DNA of 64,000 nt, from positions 105,052,115 through 105,116,114 of the forward strand of contig OY759214.1 in the NCBI GenBank assembly GCA_963662175.1. Direction: 5' to 3'. The notes under the pieces were generated by a model that did not search any database, had not been told where the DNA came from, and saw only the letters and a program-made list of their open reading frames with translations. Shown here in pieces: positions 10,952-21,384 of the stretch (its first letter is position 1; every line of letters begins with the position of its first letter). The stretch comes from Aradus depressus. Lineage: Eukaryota > Arthropoda > Insecta > Hemiptera > Aradidae. The translations under genes and the position numbers were made by a program.

Positions 10952-12284
10952 ATTATAACCATTTCCCTCCCTGTGTGAGTGCAAATCACGTAATTAATAA
11001 AATAAATAAAATTGAGATCGAAAAATTATTAAAATTGAAAATTATTTAAATCGCGACTTTAATTAAACAATGCCTGAATAGCTGAAAGCACTCCCACGGG
11101 AAGAACGGTTACAAGATCCTAACGGTTAGTTGACATCAGTAATTAACAATAATTAATTACTGTTGTCAACCAGAAGAAGCATGAGTGGGGGGGGAATGAA
11201 ATGAATCAAACCTATAACTTTAACATATTTATTTTATGAGAACATATTTACAAAACAACAATTGAATATATATATAATTTGGCCGTGTGTCTGAAGGACT
11301 GAATTATAACTTAATTACGAGGTACCTCGATACGATATCCATGGCGAATGACGGCGTGATCACCCTTTCTGGACTTCCCGTAGAAATCGTCTATTCACAT
11401 AGTCCCTGAAGATCTGCGTAGTTTCGAGGGCACACCAGAAGTTACACCCCCACTGACTTTGCACCATCCAAAATCAAAGTGTGTCTCTACGACTAATTCA
11501 CATATTCAAACTAAACTTTACAAAAGAAAGTAACGTGGTGATCACCCAAGACATGAACGAAGAAAGTTAATTTCACATATTCTAACTGATATTACTTATA
11601 GAAAAGATACGTGGTGATCACCCAAGACATGAACGAAGAAAACTCAATTGACATATTTAAACTCAACTGTACAATATAAAAAGAACGTGGTGACCAGCCA
11701 AGACATGAACGAAGAAAGTTAATTTCACATATTCAAACTCAACTGTACAATATAAAAAGAACGTGGTGACCAGCCAAGACATGAACAAAGAAAGTACTTT
11801 CACATACTGAAACTAGGCTTTACAAAGAGAGGAACGTGGTGATCCACCAAGATATGAACGAAGAATGAGTAAAACGGGGAGTGGCTTCCGATATCCGACC
11901 GTGGTAGGGGACAGTTCTCGAGACTTGATTCGTCGTCGGACTCCGCCCATTTTATTTCCAGCCAATCGCATATTACCAATTAACATCTGCCTCTAGTTGT
12001 GTGAAAACCTGGAGTAAGAAAAAAAACCTTTACTGCTTATTCCTTATACACCGGATGTAGACAATTATCTTGGCTTCCTTTCCATTGTGTCTCTATTATT
12101 CTTTATTTTCCGCTCCCAGCGATCGCGATTCTCTCGCAGGCATCATTGGTTCCGAGCATTCTCTTCCAAATGCAATTCTCGTTTATTCAACACCACACAA
12201 CCCATACTTTGCTCCTAGCGATCGCGATCCTCTCGTAGACATCGCCAGTTCTGAGCATTATCTATAGGGTAGACATGCTACAAT
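10952..12284 (-). repeat. LTR (3' LTR in element orientation), 1333 bp
   Basis: Matches 17044-18453 over its full length. It lacks one of the 76-bp units and one base near its start (ATTATAACC versus ATTAATAACC). It contains five tandem units (CGTGG at 11534, 11610, 11686, 11762, 11835), each with GGTGATCACC or a variant. A minus-strand TATA-like run lies near 11270. Short open frames such as the one at 12070 occur in both LTRs and are not coding. Confidence 0.94.
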
Positions 12285-12300
12285 ATCCCCCGTTCCCGTT
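12285..12300 (-). promoter_or_regulatory. Polypurine tract of the LTR element
   Basis: On the minus strand it reads AACGGGAACGGGGGAT directly before the LTR start ATTGTAGC. This is the expected position and composition of the plus-strand primer. From 12301 to 14060 the element is non-coding as far as I can see. Confidence 0.8.
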
Positions 12301-14060
12301 AAAATAAAATATGTCGGCTAAATGACCATTGGAAGTCACATATTTTATTAGTTTCACTTAACACTTGCTCGTTCACTGAGCATATACACTTAACCAAATA
12401 CTCAGGTATCGACCTCATTATCATGCGTGACCAAAACATGATTTTAAATTTCCTTTCGAATCGGCATGGCTTGCCTATGCATGCGTGACCAAAGCATGAT
12501 TTTACTTTACGCTGTACTTCTTGGAGTTAACCCTCTCCATTGGCAAATAACGATGATTCTATTTCTAGCATACATTCACTGACTAGTTAAAACATCCAAA
12601 AAGGCCCCACGCCTCGACAATGTTTCAACTGAATTCCCATATACCTAATCCGCTTCAACAAAAATTTGGGTTGACGAAACCCTAACCATATGCCTCCTTA
12701 GGCCTTCGACAGGTATTTACCTTCTGCCGGAACGACGACGAAATATAATAGAAAAAAATAAGCCCACTCAAATCCCATCTCAGTTTCATAAACATATGTA
12801 AATTCCGGCATCCACATTAATCCAGTAGCGAAACCCCTTCTTCAGTTCAAACAGTCAGTTCATGGCATAAAAAATAATTAAACAACTCCCGCCCCTTTAA
12901 ATGGATTCTACAAGCATCAATGGAGTGGCCCCTTCTCCGTGTGTACGATAATTAAATATTCAATTCTGGGTATCCCCTCCAGTTTATAATATATCTCCCC
13001 CTTTAGTCATGTATGCTTCGGCACCTTGCCCTAGGATTTCTTAAATAAAATAACAAAATTGACATTTGACCTACCGTGGTCGACACTGCATCATAATAAG
13101 TAAGGTCCATACCTGAATATATGTTACAAATATATTTACAAGGCTCTCATTGGGTTAACATAGCCCATCATGGTCACTAGATAAAATATGGGTCAATGTG
13201 ACATTTTCAATAGATACACACGGTCGGATACTAATACAAATATTATTTAAAAATACAAAACAAAACAGACAAATACAATTGGAAGTACATTTACCATACC
13301 TGACTACCTACAAATGTGTGTGCCATCGCCTCGCTGTCATCCTACTCAGATCCGCGTCTCCTAATCAAATTTAAATACGTAGGTATATTCCCATGGATGG
13401 CCAGTCCATATGCCGTCTGCCCCGTCCTACAATTACGTTAAATTAAAAATGACACCATTACCTAAATTAAATTATCCCATCTATCAATATAAAAAGAAAA
13501 AGACTTACTAATACTATTTAAAAAAATATCCTATTACTAAATATAAACAAAAAATTATTCTAACTTAATATCTAGAATTTAAAAAAAAACTAACCCTAAC
13601 TTATTATCTAAAATTACTATTTACAACCTGGCGATTCACTTCGGAATCTTTGAGCTCGACTAAGGGGGGTATGCTCGATGTTAAGCCCCAGGGGAGTGCC
13701 AGAATGTCCCCGTCTGCCTTATCCTATTTACAAAAAAAATAACTAAATAATAAATCCCGTGTCCCCAATAAATGTGTATGTGTGATTCTTTGTGTGTTGT
13801 TGTATAATGAGGTGTTGGCCGTTAGTGTAAAATAATAAATAATTCCCAAATAATAAAGAATAATGTCTGTTTTATGTGTGTGTGACTTTGTCTAACTGTT
13901 CCTGGGATAGCTGGGGATGGACACCCATAGAGACGTCACAAATCTCTTCCCTGACTCTAGGGCCGCGATCTCGTCTGCAATAATCGCCCCCCTAACTCGG
14001 CTGAAGTAAGATCGTTAATCTCAAAGAGAGCCCTAGCGCTTCTCTAGCCTGCTTGTAAAT

Positions 14061-15038
14061 TTATCCGCTAATACACGGCTTCTGTGAGGTCATATAAAAG
14101 ATTCCTCCTTCCGCTATGTCGCTGCCGAGATGTCCTAAAATAAAAATTTGAGGACTTTCCTTGTCTAAAATCTGATAAGGTCCTTCCCAGAATAGTAATA
14201 GTAATATTTCCCTCTTACCGGTGGATATCCGCAGAGATTGTACTAACACCTGATCGCCAATTTCTAACGTAGTCTGTTGGTGTCGTACCTCAAAGTTTTG
14301 TTTCTGTCTTTCGGCCTGTTTTTCTGTAAATTTGTAAGTCTGTTGTTGTAGTCCCGAAATGTCAGTTATCCTATTGTCTTTGATGAAGTTCACCTGCGGA
14401 TGTTCTTCACAAGTGGGGTTGCCATTAGTCGGGTAGCGGATTATGTGGTCATTGTCTGTCGATATGTCTGTTACTTCGTCCTCGTTTCTAAGTAGGTCAG
14501 AAAACTCCTGCATCAGAGATGATATTCTGACGTCGTCTAGGGAAGTTATGTTTTCGTCATTGCCTGTCGGTTTGTCTGTGATTTCGTCCTCTTTTATACT
14601 TGATGAATTTACGTGATGTGGGGCAGTCATAGTATTGTCGGGGTATGTTTGTTTGTCGATGGGCTCTTCCTGCTTAGCAGTGACTGGTAAGGATGTCTTT
14701 GCTATTGATTCTACGTTAACTGGTGATCTGATATCAAAAAATTTGTACTCGTAACCTAATCCTTGAAGTGGTCTTCTCGTGCTGATAAAAACTGGTTCCA
14801 AACGTCCATTACCGTGTCTTCCTAAACCGCTACCTTCTCGGTACCCTTGAAGCTTCAACAATGTCAGTCCGTTGTTACTGTCTGTCTTTACCTTTACAGG
14901 AGTGGGACATCTATTGTCAACGTTAGTATGTAGGTCAATGTCCCCTGTCAATCTCGTCATCATCTCTGTACCAAGCAAACTGCGTATGTCCCCCTTGAAT
15001 TTAAATTTACCTCCCCCCATAGTTTTAAGTTTGTTCAT
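14061..15038 (-). CDS. ORF2 of the LTR element: G-patch plus integrase C-terminal module
   Basis: 325 codons from an ATG at 15038. Residues about 59-97 form a G-patch (LLKLQGYREGSGLGRHGNGR, then GLGYE), a glycine-rich RNA-binding module also known at the C-terminus of some retroviral proteases. The last 100 residues resemble an integrase C-terminal domain (LEIGDQVLVQSLR, then FWEGPYQIL). Everything between protease and integrase C-terminus in a normal pol (catalytic protease, RT, RNase H, integrase core) is absent. The middle is acidic and repetitive (DNDHII, DDVRISSLMQEF). The frame is -1 relative to gag and open upstream to the slippery site, so translation as a Gag fusion is likely. Origin by internal deletion of pol with later maintenance of the frame is an inference. 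Confidence 0.82.
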   Translation of the reverse strand: MNKLKTMGGGKFKFKGDIRSLLGTEMMTRLTGDIDLHTNVDNRCPTPVKVKTDSNNGLTLLKLQGYREGSGLGRHGNGRLEPVFISTRRPLQGLGYEYKFFDIRSPVNVESIAKTSLPVTAKQEEPIDKQTYPDNTMTAPHHVNSSSIKEDEITDKPTGNDENITSLDDVRISSLMQEFSDLLRNEDEVTDISTDNDHIIRYPTNGNPTCEEHPQVNFIKDNRITDISGLQQQTYKFTEKQAERQKQNFEVRHQQTTLEIGDQVLVQSLRISTGKREILLLLFWEGPYQILDKESPQIFILGHLGSDIAEGGIFYMTSQKPCISG

Positions 15039-15062
15039 CCCACTCCTGCTACTTAGTTTTTT
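14897..15062 (-). promoter_or_regulatory. Predicted -1 ribosomal frameshift signal (gag/ORF2)
   Basis: Heptamer A AAA AAC (15056-15062, minus strand) is in the correct phase for gag codons AAA AAC and sits directly before the gag stop UAA. A 7-nt spacer UAAGUAG follows, then CAGGAGUGGGA (15038-15048). That segment is perfectly complementary, over 11 bp, to UCCCACUCCUG at 14897-14907, 130 nt further on. After a -1 slip, reading continues CTA AGT AGC AGG AGT GGG ATG into ORF2 without a stop. A AAA AAC is the heptamer used at the gag-pro junction of mouse mammary tumour virus. Confidence 0.8.
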
Positions 15063-16612
15063 ATCAAGTGGTCAACAATTGGTTTCAGGTTGTTAGCCAA
15101 CTCTCCAAGGGATTGCTTTATTTCTTTCATGTCTGTATTGACATTGTTGTCTGTCACTACCTCCATGTTTCTTACATTAGGTTTCGACTGGTTATCCCTA
15201 TAATTAGGTGGTCGATTATAATTCTGATTTGAGTCATAGTAATTACGTGGCCGATCGTAATTTGGATTTGACTCGCGGGAAGGGCCTCGGCTAAATTGAT
15301 TCCCTCTCTCTTGATTGTAGTGAGAGGTTCCCCGTGCATTCCCAGAATTGTAACGAGGTAGGTCTTGTTTGGGAAAGTTATTGTTTTTCGGAAGACTATC
15401 TGGTCGGTACTGTCTTTCCCCGCCTTTCCAAGAACTATCCTTTAATTTACAATCACGTCTAATTATGTTAGTACCTATCCTAATTATTTGCTCATGTAGT
15501 CTCTCAATAGAGATTATTCCCTGGATCCTAACTGAATTTTCGACCGTCTCTCCATAATGTTTGCTTAATAGTTCACATACGTAGCCTTCCGGAATTTTAT
15601 ATGTACTATCCTGGAGTCGTGACACTAATTTTGAAAAATGTTCGCTGGGTGTTTTATCCATATGATCGGCATAGCCTTGGGTATCAAGTTCCCTACGGAC
15701 TATAACGTCATATTTCTCCCCGCAGAACCTATCTTTGAACGCATTGACGAATTCATCAAAAGAGCGGATACTTCCTGACTTTACAAGGAACCAATCCAGA
15801 CCCTCGCCCTTTAAATGTGACTTTATAAATTCGTTCAGATTATAAAATTCTCCAATGTGACTATATGCAATTTCTAAATTTGATATGAAATGGTTGGGTA
15901 AATCCAACACATTGTTACGGAACGTTACCTTGTTACGTTCGTAATTTTTTATATACGTATTTTGGAAAGTGACGTTACTAGGTTGTTCGCGAGCAAAGGT
16001 CTGACCTGTATACCAATCCTTATGTTCTTCAGGGATGGGGAACGTCACTTGGTCATTATGTTTTGGGGTTGAGACCTGATTTTGACCCGAAACAGTATCT
16101 ATTCTCTTCGAGATATTGGCGAATCTCTTCTCACAATCGGTACGAAAAAGATTTTGGTTCGAATTTATTTCCTCGACCTCCTTATCTAAACGTTGTGTTT
16201 CTGACATGATCCTACCTGTCATTTCATGATGACAGACATCTACCATGTCCCTAACTTCAGAAACATGTTTGTCATATTTCCCTTCTAAATTGTCCTGTCT
16301 AGTTCTCAATTCTCCGGACTCAGATCGTAGAGTGCCCATCTCGCGATTAATGGATTCGATATTATTTGCCATTAACGAAATTTCTTGGCGCACACCCCTT
16401 ATCTCGGAAGTCTGTTGTCCTAGGGAATTTCCCAAGTTTCCCATCTGTTCCTGCATGGCCTTTCCCTGCTGTCCTATCTGTTCCTGCATGGCCTTAAACA
16501 TCGCCTCTAGGTCAAATTTAGGATTTTCTACCGGGGACTCCGGGGGCGTACGGATAGTTTTCCTAGACCGTGTCTGTATCGGCTCTAAGTCCGACTTCCC
16601 TTTCCCTTCCAT
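15053..16612 (-). CDS. gag: Gag of the LTR element, 519 aa, intact
   Basis: An uninterrupted frame beginning at an ATG (MEGKGKSDLEPIQTRSRK). Residues about 35-185 are a long coiled coil with a near-duplicated AMQEQxG segment. About 200-395 look like a retrotransposon capsid domain (FNAFKDRFCGEKYD, then YVCELLSKHYGETV). About 400-490 are Arg/Asn/Tyr-rich and low-complexity (NPNYDRPRNYYDSNQNYNRP). There is no CCHC zinc knuckle, so RNA binding is probably by the basic low-complexity tail, as in some Gypsy-group Gags. It ends at UAA next to the frameshift heptamer. No stop or frameshift over 1.56 kb, while pol is gone, suggests recent origin or selection on Gag. Confidence 0.9.
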   Translation of the reverse strand: MEGKGKSDLEPIQTRSRKTIRTPPESPVENPKFDLEAMFKAMQEQIGQQGKAMQEQMGNLGNSLGQQTSEIRGVRQEISLMANNIESINREMGTLRSESGELRTRQDNLEGKYDKHVSEVRDMVDVCHHEMTGRIMSETQRLDKEVEEINSNQNLFRTDCEKRFANISKRIDTVSGQNQVSTPKHNDQVTFPIPEEHKDWYTGQTFAREQPSNVTFQNTYIKNYERNKVTFRNNVLDLPNHFISNLEIAYSHIGEFYNLNEFIKSHLKGEGLDWFLVKSGSIRSFDEFVNAFKDRFCGEKYDVIVRRELDTQGYADHMDKTPSEHFSKLVSRLQDSTYKIPEGYVCELLSKHYGETVENSVRIQGIISIERLHEQIIRIGTNIIRRDCKLKDSSWKGGERQYRPDSLPKNNNFPKQDLPRYNSGNARGTSHYNQERGNQFSRGPSRESNPNYDRPRNYYDSNQNYNRPPNYRDNQSKPNVRNMEVVTDNNVNTDMKEIKQSLGELANNLKPIVDHLIKN

Positions 16613-17025
16613 TCTGATAAGAAATATATATCAAAACAATTAAATGAATTATACGGGAGGTCTGGTGCTAACCTAATTTCTATGGTGACCTGTCAGATGG
16701 CATCACAATACAACAATAGTTATAATATGTAAAATAAATGCCTACTAAATCTACATAAGAAAAAAATCAAAAACAAAAAAAAAATAAAATTATTTCAATA
16801 AATGATGTCATTCATTGTCCCTACCCTCACCCATCCTTCTTCAGTTTTGATTCTAAATACCGACTTTAAGTGAAAATATAATATTGTGGCCTAATAGGCT
16901 GGAATCTACGTTAAAAAGCAAAAAAAAAAAAATTTTTTTTAATTAAAAAAATTAATTAATTAATAAGGGACCGATTAGTGGGGTTCATTAATTATACTAA
17001 TTGGCATAATTAATAAACAAATCAA
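16613..17025 (-). other. Untranslated leader of the LTR element
   Basis: About 410 nt between primer-binding site and gag start. AT-rich with poly-A runs. It would be expected to carry the packaging signal, but I see no obvious structure. Confidence 0.6.
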
Positions 17026-17043
17026 GTCCCTGTTCGGGCGCCA
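17026..17043 (-). promoter_or_regulatory. Primer-binding site, lysine tRNA type
   Basis: On the minus strand it reads TGGCGCCCGAACAGGGAC directly after the LTR end TTAAT. This is an exact 18-nt match to the 3' end complement of tRNA-Lys3, the primer also used by lentiviruses. It fixes the element's orientation and 5' end. Confidence 0.92.
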
Positions 17044-18453
17044 ATTAATAACCATTTCCCTCCCTGTGTGAGTGCAAATCACGTAATTAATAAAATAAAT
17101 AAAATTGAGATCGAAAAATTATTAAAATTGAAAATTATTTAAATCGCGACTTTAATTAAACAATGCCTGAATAGCTGAAAGCACTCCCACGGGAAGAACG
17201 GTTACAAGATCCTAACGGTTAGTTGACATCAGTAATTAACAATAATTAATTACTGTTGTCAACCAGAAGAAGCATGAGTGGGGGGGGAATGAAATGAATC
17301 AAACCTATAACTTTAACATATTTATTTTATGAGAACATATTTACAAAACAACAATTGAATATATATATAATTTGGCCGTGTGTCTGAAGGACTGAATTAT
17401 AACTTAATTACGAGGTACCTCGATACGATATCCATGGCGAATGACGGCGTGATCACCCTTTCTGGACTTCCCGTAGAAATCGTCTATTCACATAGTCCCT
17501 GAAGATCTGCGTAGTTTCGAGGGCACACCAGAAGTTACACCCCCACTGACTTTGCACCATCCAAAATCAAAGTGTGTCTCTACGACTAATTCACATATTC
17601 AAACTAAACTTTACAAAAGAAAGTAACGTGGTGATCACCCAAGACATGAACGAAGAAAGTTAATTTCACATATTCTAACTGATATTACTTATAGAAAAGA
17701 TACGTGGTGATCACCCAAGACATGAACGAAGAATGTTAATTTCACATATTCTAACTGATATTACTTATAGAAAAGACACGTGGTGATCACCCAAGACATG
17801 AACGAAGAAAACTCAATTGACATATTTAAACTCAACTGTACAATATAAAAAGAACGTGGTGACCAGCCAAGACATGAACGAAGAAAGTTAATTTCACATA
17901 TTCAAACTCAACTGTACAATATAAAAAGAACGTGGTGACCAGCCAAGACATGAACAAAGAAAGTACTTTCACATACTGAAACTAGGCTTTACAAAGAGAG
18001 GAACGTGGTGATCCACCAAGATATGAACGAAGAATGAGTAAAACGGGGAGTGGCTTCCGATATCCGACCGTGGTAGGGGACAGTTCTCGAGACTTGATTC
18101 GTCGTCGGACTCCGCCCATTTTATTTCCAGCCAATCGCATATTACCAATTAACATCTGCCTCTAGTTGTGTGAAAACCTGGAGTAAGAAAAAAAACCTTT
18201 ACTGCTTATTCCTTATACACCGGATGTAGACAATTATCTTGGCTTCCTTTCCATTGTGTCTCTATTATTCTTTATTTTCCGCTCCCAGCGATCGCGATTC
18301 TCTCGCAGGCATCATTGGTTCCGAGCATTCTCTTCCAAATGCAATTCTCGTTTATTCAACACCACACAACCCATACTTTGCTCCTAGCGATCGCGATCCT
18401 CTCGTAGACATCGCCAGTTCTGAGCATTATCTATAGGGTAGACATGCTACAAT
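17044..18453 (-). repeat. LTR (5' LTR in element orientation), 1410 bp
   Basis: It has six tandem 76-bp units (CGTGG near 17627, 17703, 17779, 17855, 17931, 18004), one more than the other LTR, accounting for nearly all of the 77-bp length difference. Each unit contains the palindrome GGTGATCACC or a variant, followed by CAAGACATGAACGAAG. Their place between the U3 start and a TATA-like run (minus strand, about 17360) fits an enhancer repeat. Function is inferred. Confidence 0.93.
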
Positions 18454-18457
18454 ATAT

Positions 18458-18816
18458 ATCCCCTCCAGACCATCGCGCGCATTCTTGTACGGATAGCGCT
18501 GGTGTTCACATGTCTTATTGTTAGTGTTAATGAAATTATTATTGTTCTAATTAAATATATTTATTTTTAGAAACAAAGTTCAGTGTATAAGTATCGTAAC
18601 TCCGGTGAACGTAATGCTGAATAGAATAGAATGTTTTTTATTAAAAGAAGAAAAATAACATAATTCCAAGAAATATACAAAGAAAAAAAACACTTAGACT
18701 ATAGCCATTTAGGCCGTCAGTCGGAGTTGGCATTACAGATATTTGATAATGAAGAACAAAAAATATTAACTTATATAAATAAATGAAGAGAATAAATAAT
18801 CATCGTTAAATTCCTT

Positions 18817-18830
<14 letters not shown>
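18458..18830. other. Short intergenic stretch
   Basis: No gene is seen. About 18625-18780 looks like an A-rich reversed 3' end of a retroposon, without a recognisable body. Confidence 0.35.
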
Positions 18831-18956
<126 letters not shown>

Positions 18957-19029
18957 ATAAAACATACAAAAATAATAATGCGAATAATCTATATTAATAA
19001 AGCTGAAACGGGGTTTGTTTGTATGTATG

Positions 19030-20095
19030 TATGTATGTTTGTTCCAGCATCACGCCCAAACTGCTGGACGGATTTTTACGAAACTTCCCATGTAGCATTC
19101 TTTTGAGCCCGATTGAATAATAGGCTATGTGGCGTCCCAAAATTTTGATCGGGAGGGGGGGTTGTAAGGGGGGCCTAAGTATATAAATAGTGCTAACTCA
19201 TTAACTAATGGTCGAAGTGTCATGAAATTTCACATGTAGTATTTTTAAAAGCCAAGTAGGAAAAAAAGGTGTGTGGCGTCCCAAAGTTTTGAACGGAAGG
19301 GGGGGTTGTGGGGGGGCCTAAGTATAAATATAGTGCTAACTCTTTAACGGTTGGTCGGATTGTCACGAAGTTTCACATGTAGTATTCCTGAAGACCAAAT
19401 AAAAAAATAGGCGGTGTGACGGCTCAAAATTTTGTACGGGAGGGGGGGTAGTGGGGGGCCTAAGTATAAATATAGAGCTAACTCATTAACTAATGGGCGA
19501 ATCGTCATGAAATTTCACATGTAGTATTTTTAAAAGCCAAGTAGGAAAAAAAGGTGTGTGGCGTCCCAAAGTTTTGAACGGGAGGGGGGGTTGTGGGGGG
19601 GGCCTAAGTATAAATATAGAGCTAACTCTTTAACGGTTGGTCGGATTGTCACGAAATTTCACATGGAGTATTCCTGAAGGCCAAATAGAAACATAAGGTG
19701 TGTGGCGTTCCAAAGTTTTGATCGGGAGGGGGGGGGTAGTGGCGGGGGGGCCTAAGTATAAATATGGTGCTAGCTCAATAACGGTTGGTCGTATTATCAT
19801 GGAATTTCACATGTAGTATTCTTAAAAGCCAAATAGAAATATATAGTGTATATGTCACAAAATTTTGAACGGGAGGGTGGGTTGATGAGGGCCTAAGTAT
19901 AAGTATAGTGATAAGTTATTAACGGATGATCGGATTGTCACGAAATTTCACATGAAGTATTCATAAAGGCCAAATAGAAAAATAGGGTGTGTGACGTCAA
20001 AAAATTGTGAACGGGAGGGGGCTTATGGGGGTAGGCCTAAATTTGAAGATAGTGATAGGTCATTAACGGATGATCGGATTGTCATGGAATTTCAC
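19030..20095 (+). repeat. Tandem repeat of about 143 bp inside the Helitron
   Basis: CCTAAGTATA recurs at about 19174, 19317, 19459, 19603, 19751, 19892 and 20037. Units share 'attaacggttggtcggattgtcacgaaatttcacatgtag' in sections and a G-rich run (gggagggggggttgtgggggg). The units differ by point changes and G-run length. Confidence 0.88.
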
Positions 20096-20099
20096 ATGT

Positions 20100-21120
20100 A
20101 GTAGTAGTAACTATGTATTCGCTGTGGGGTTCACTGTTGCAAGACATTTACTAGCTGTGATGTCCAGCGTTCCTAATATCGTACTAGCTGTGGGGTCCGC
20201 TGTTGCAAGGCACTTACTAGCTGTAGTGCTCAGCCCCAGCGTTCCTAAAAACGTACTAGCTGTGGGGTCCGTCGCTGCAAAAGCATACTAGCTGTGATGC
20301 CCAGCGTTTCTAACTAGGTACTAGATGTGGGGTCCGCCGTTGCAGAACACATACTAGCTGTGATGCTCAGCGTTTCTAACTACGTACTAGCTGTGGGGTC
20401 CGCTGTTGCAAGGCACTTACTAGCTGTGATGCCCAGCGTTCCTAACTTCGTACTAGCTGTGGGGTCCGCTCTTGCGAGGCACATACTAGCTGCGGTGACC
20501 AGCGTTCTAACTACGTACTAGCTGTGGGGTCCGCCGTTGCAAGGCATATACTACCTCTGGTGCCCAGCGTTCCTAACTACGTACTAGCTGTGGTGCCCAG
20601 CGTTGCAAGGCATATATTAGCTGTGGTCACAAACGTTCTTAAGTTCGCACTAGCTAGGACGTCCAGCGAAGCTAAGTATTCACTAGCTGTGGTTTCCGCC
20701 GTTGAAAGGCGCATACTAGCTGTGGTGCCCAGGGGTCCTAAAAACTTACTAGCGTTACTATAGTTGAAGGACTATAAGCCTTATTCCGTATGAATAATTG
20801 AAAATTATAACATCATGAATGTACTGTTAAAGGGTAAGCGGATTGGCATGAATTTCACATGTAGTAGTAGTAACTATGTATTCGCTGTGGGGTCCGCTGT
20901 TGCAAGGCATTTACTAGGTGTGATGCCCAACGTTCCTAATATCGTACTAGCAGTGGGGTCCGCTGTTGCAAGGCACTTACTAGCTGCGGTCAATAGCGTT
21001 CCTAAGTACGCACTGGCTAGGATGTCCAGCGATGCTAAGTATTCACTATCTGTGGTTTCCGCCGTTGAAAGACTCATACTAGGTCCTAAAAACTTACTAG
21101 CTGGGGTGTTTGACGTTGAA
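20100..21120 (+). repeat. ACTAGCTGTGG minisatellite, two blocks, inside the Helitron
   Basis: Units of about 60-66 bp alternate phrases such as TACTAGCTGTGGGGTCCGC and GTTGCAAGGCACTTACTAGC. The first block is 20100-20760, the second 20870-21115. The second block repeats both the sequence before the first (ttcacatgtagtagtagtaac) and that after it (gaaggactataagccttatt), so a whole segment of about 0.8 kb was duplicated and then shortened. Open frames through it are repeat artefacts. Confidence 0.88.
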
Positions 21121-21384
21121 GGACTATAAGCCTTATTCCGTATGAATAATTGAAAATTATAACATCATGAATGTACTGTCGAGGAACTGAATAGCCTTAT
21201 AGGAGATATTGGGAGAAAAGTCAAAGTTCCCCGGGCAACGCCGGGTATTACTGCTAGTGAGAGAATAAAATAAAGACAAGAAACCAAATAAAATTAACTA
21301 AACAACATGGCGGGTAAATGGTAATAATCATAAATTACATGAAGGAAGGAGGGTCCTAGAAATTAAATTCCCGAATTAACATAT

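Larger units (their letters stand above)
10948..18457 (-). mobile_element. Complete non-autonomous Ty3/Gypsy-like LTR retrotransposon
   Basis: Two long direct repeats (10952-12284 and 17044-18453, ATT...AAT ends) are flanked by a 4-bp duplication ATAT (10948-10951, 18454-18457). In minus-strand order: 5' LTR, an 18-nt lysine-tRNA primer-binding site, a leader of about 410 nt, an intact gag ORF of 519 codons, a -1 frameshift signal, a 325-codon second ORF, about 1.8 kb of non-coding DNA, a polypurine tract and the 3' LTR. No reverse transcriptase, RNase H or integrase core is present, so mobility would need enzymes in trans. The LTRs are near-identical apart from one 76-bp repeat unit and small changes, which suggests fairly recent insertion. 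Confidence 0.93.
18988..21257 (+). mobile_element. Non-autonomous Helitron, 2.27 kb
   Basis: The 5' end is TCTATATTAATAAAGCTG, preceded by A. The 3' end is CTAG followed by T, with the hairpin CCCGG-gcaacg-CCGGG about 10 nt upstream. These are the Helitron end rules (TC...CTRR, insertion between A and T, no TIR, no TSD). No Rep/helicase gene is present. The inside consists of two minisatellites and a duplicated terminal block. Confidence 0.85.

Noticed and set aside
12070..12267. 65-codon frame repeated at 18239-18436
   Set aside because: It is present in both copies only because they are LTRs; no motif, and on the strand opposite to the element's genes.
20070..21129. Plus-strand frames with repeated SAVARHLLAV
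   Set aside because: They follow the Helitron minisatellite and break at each unit-length change; low-complexity artefact.
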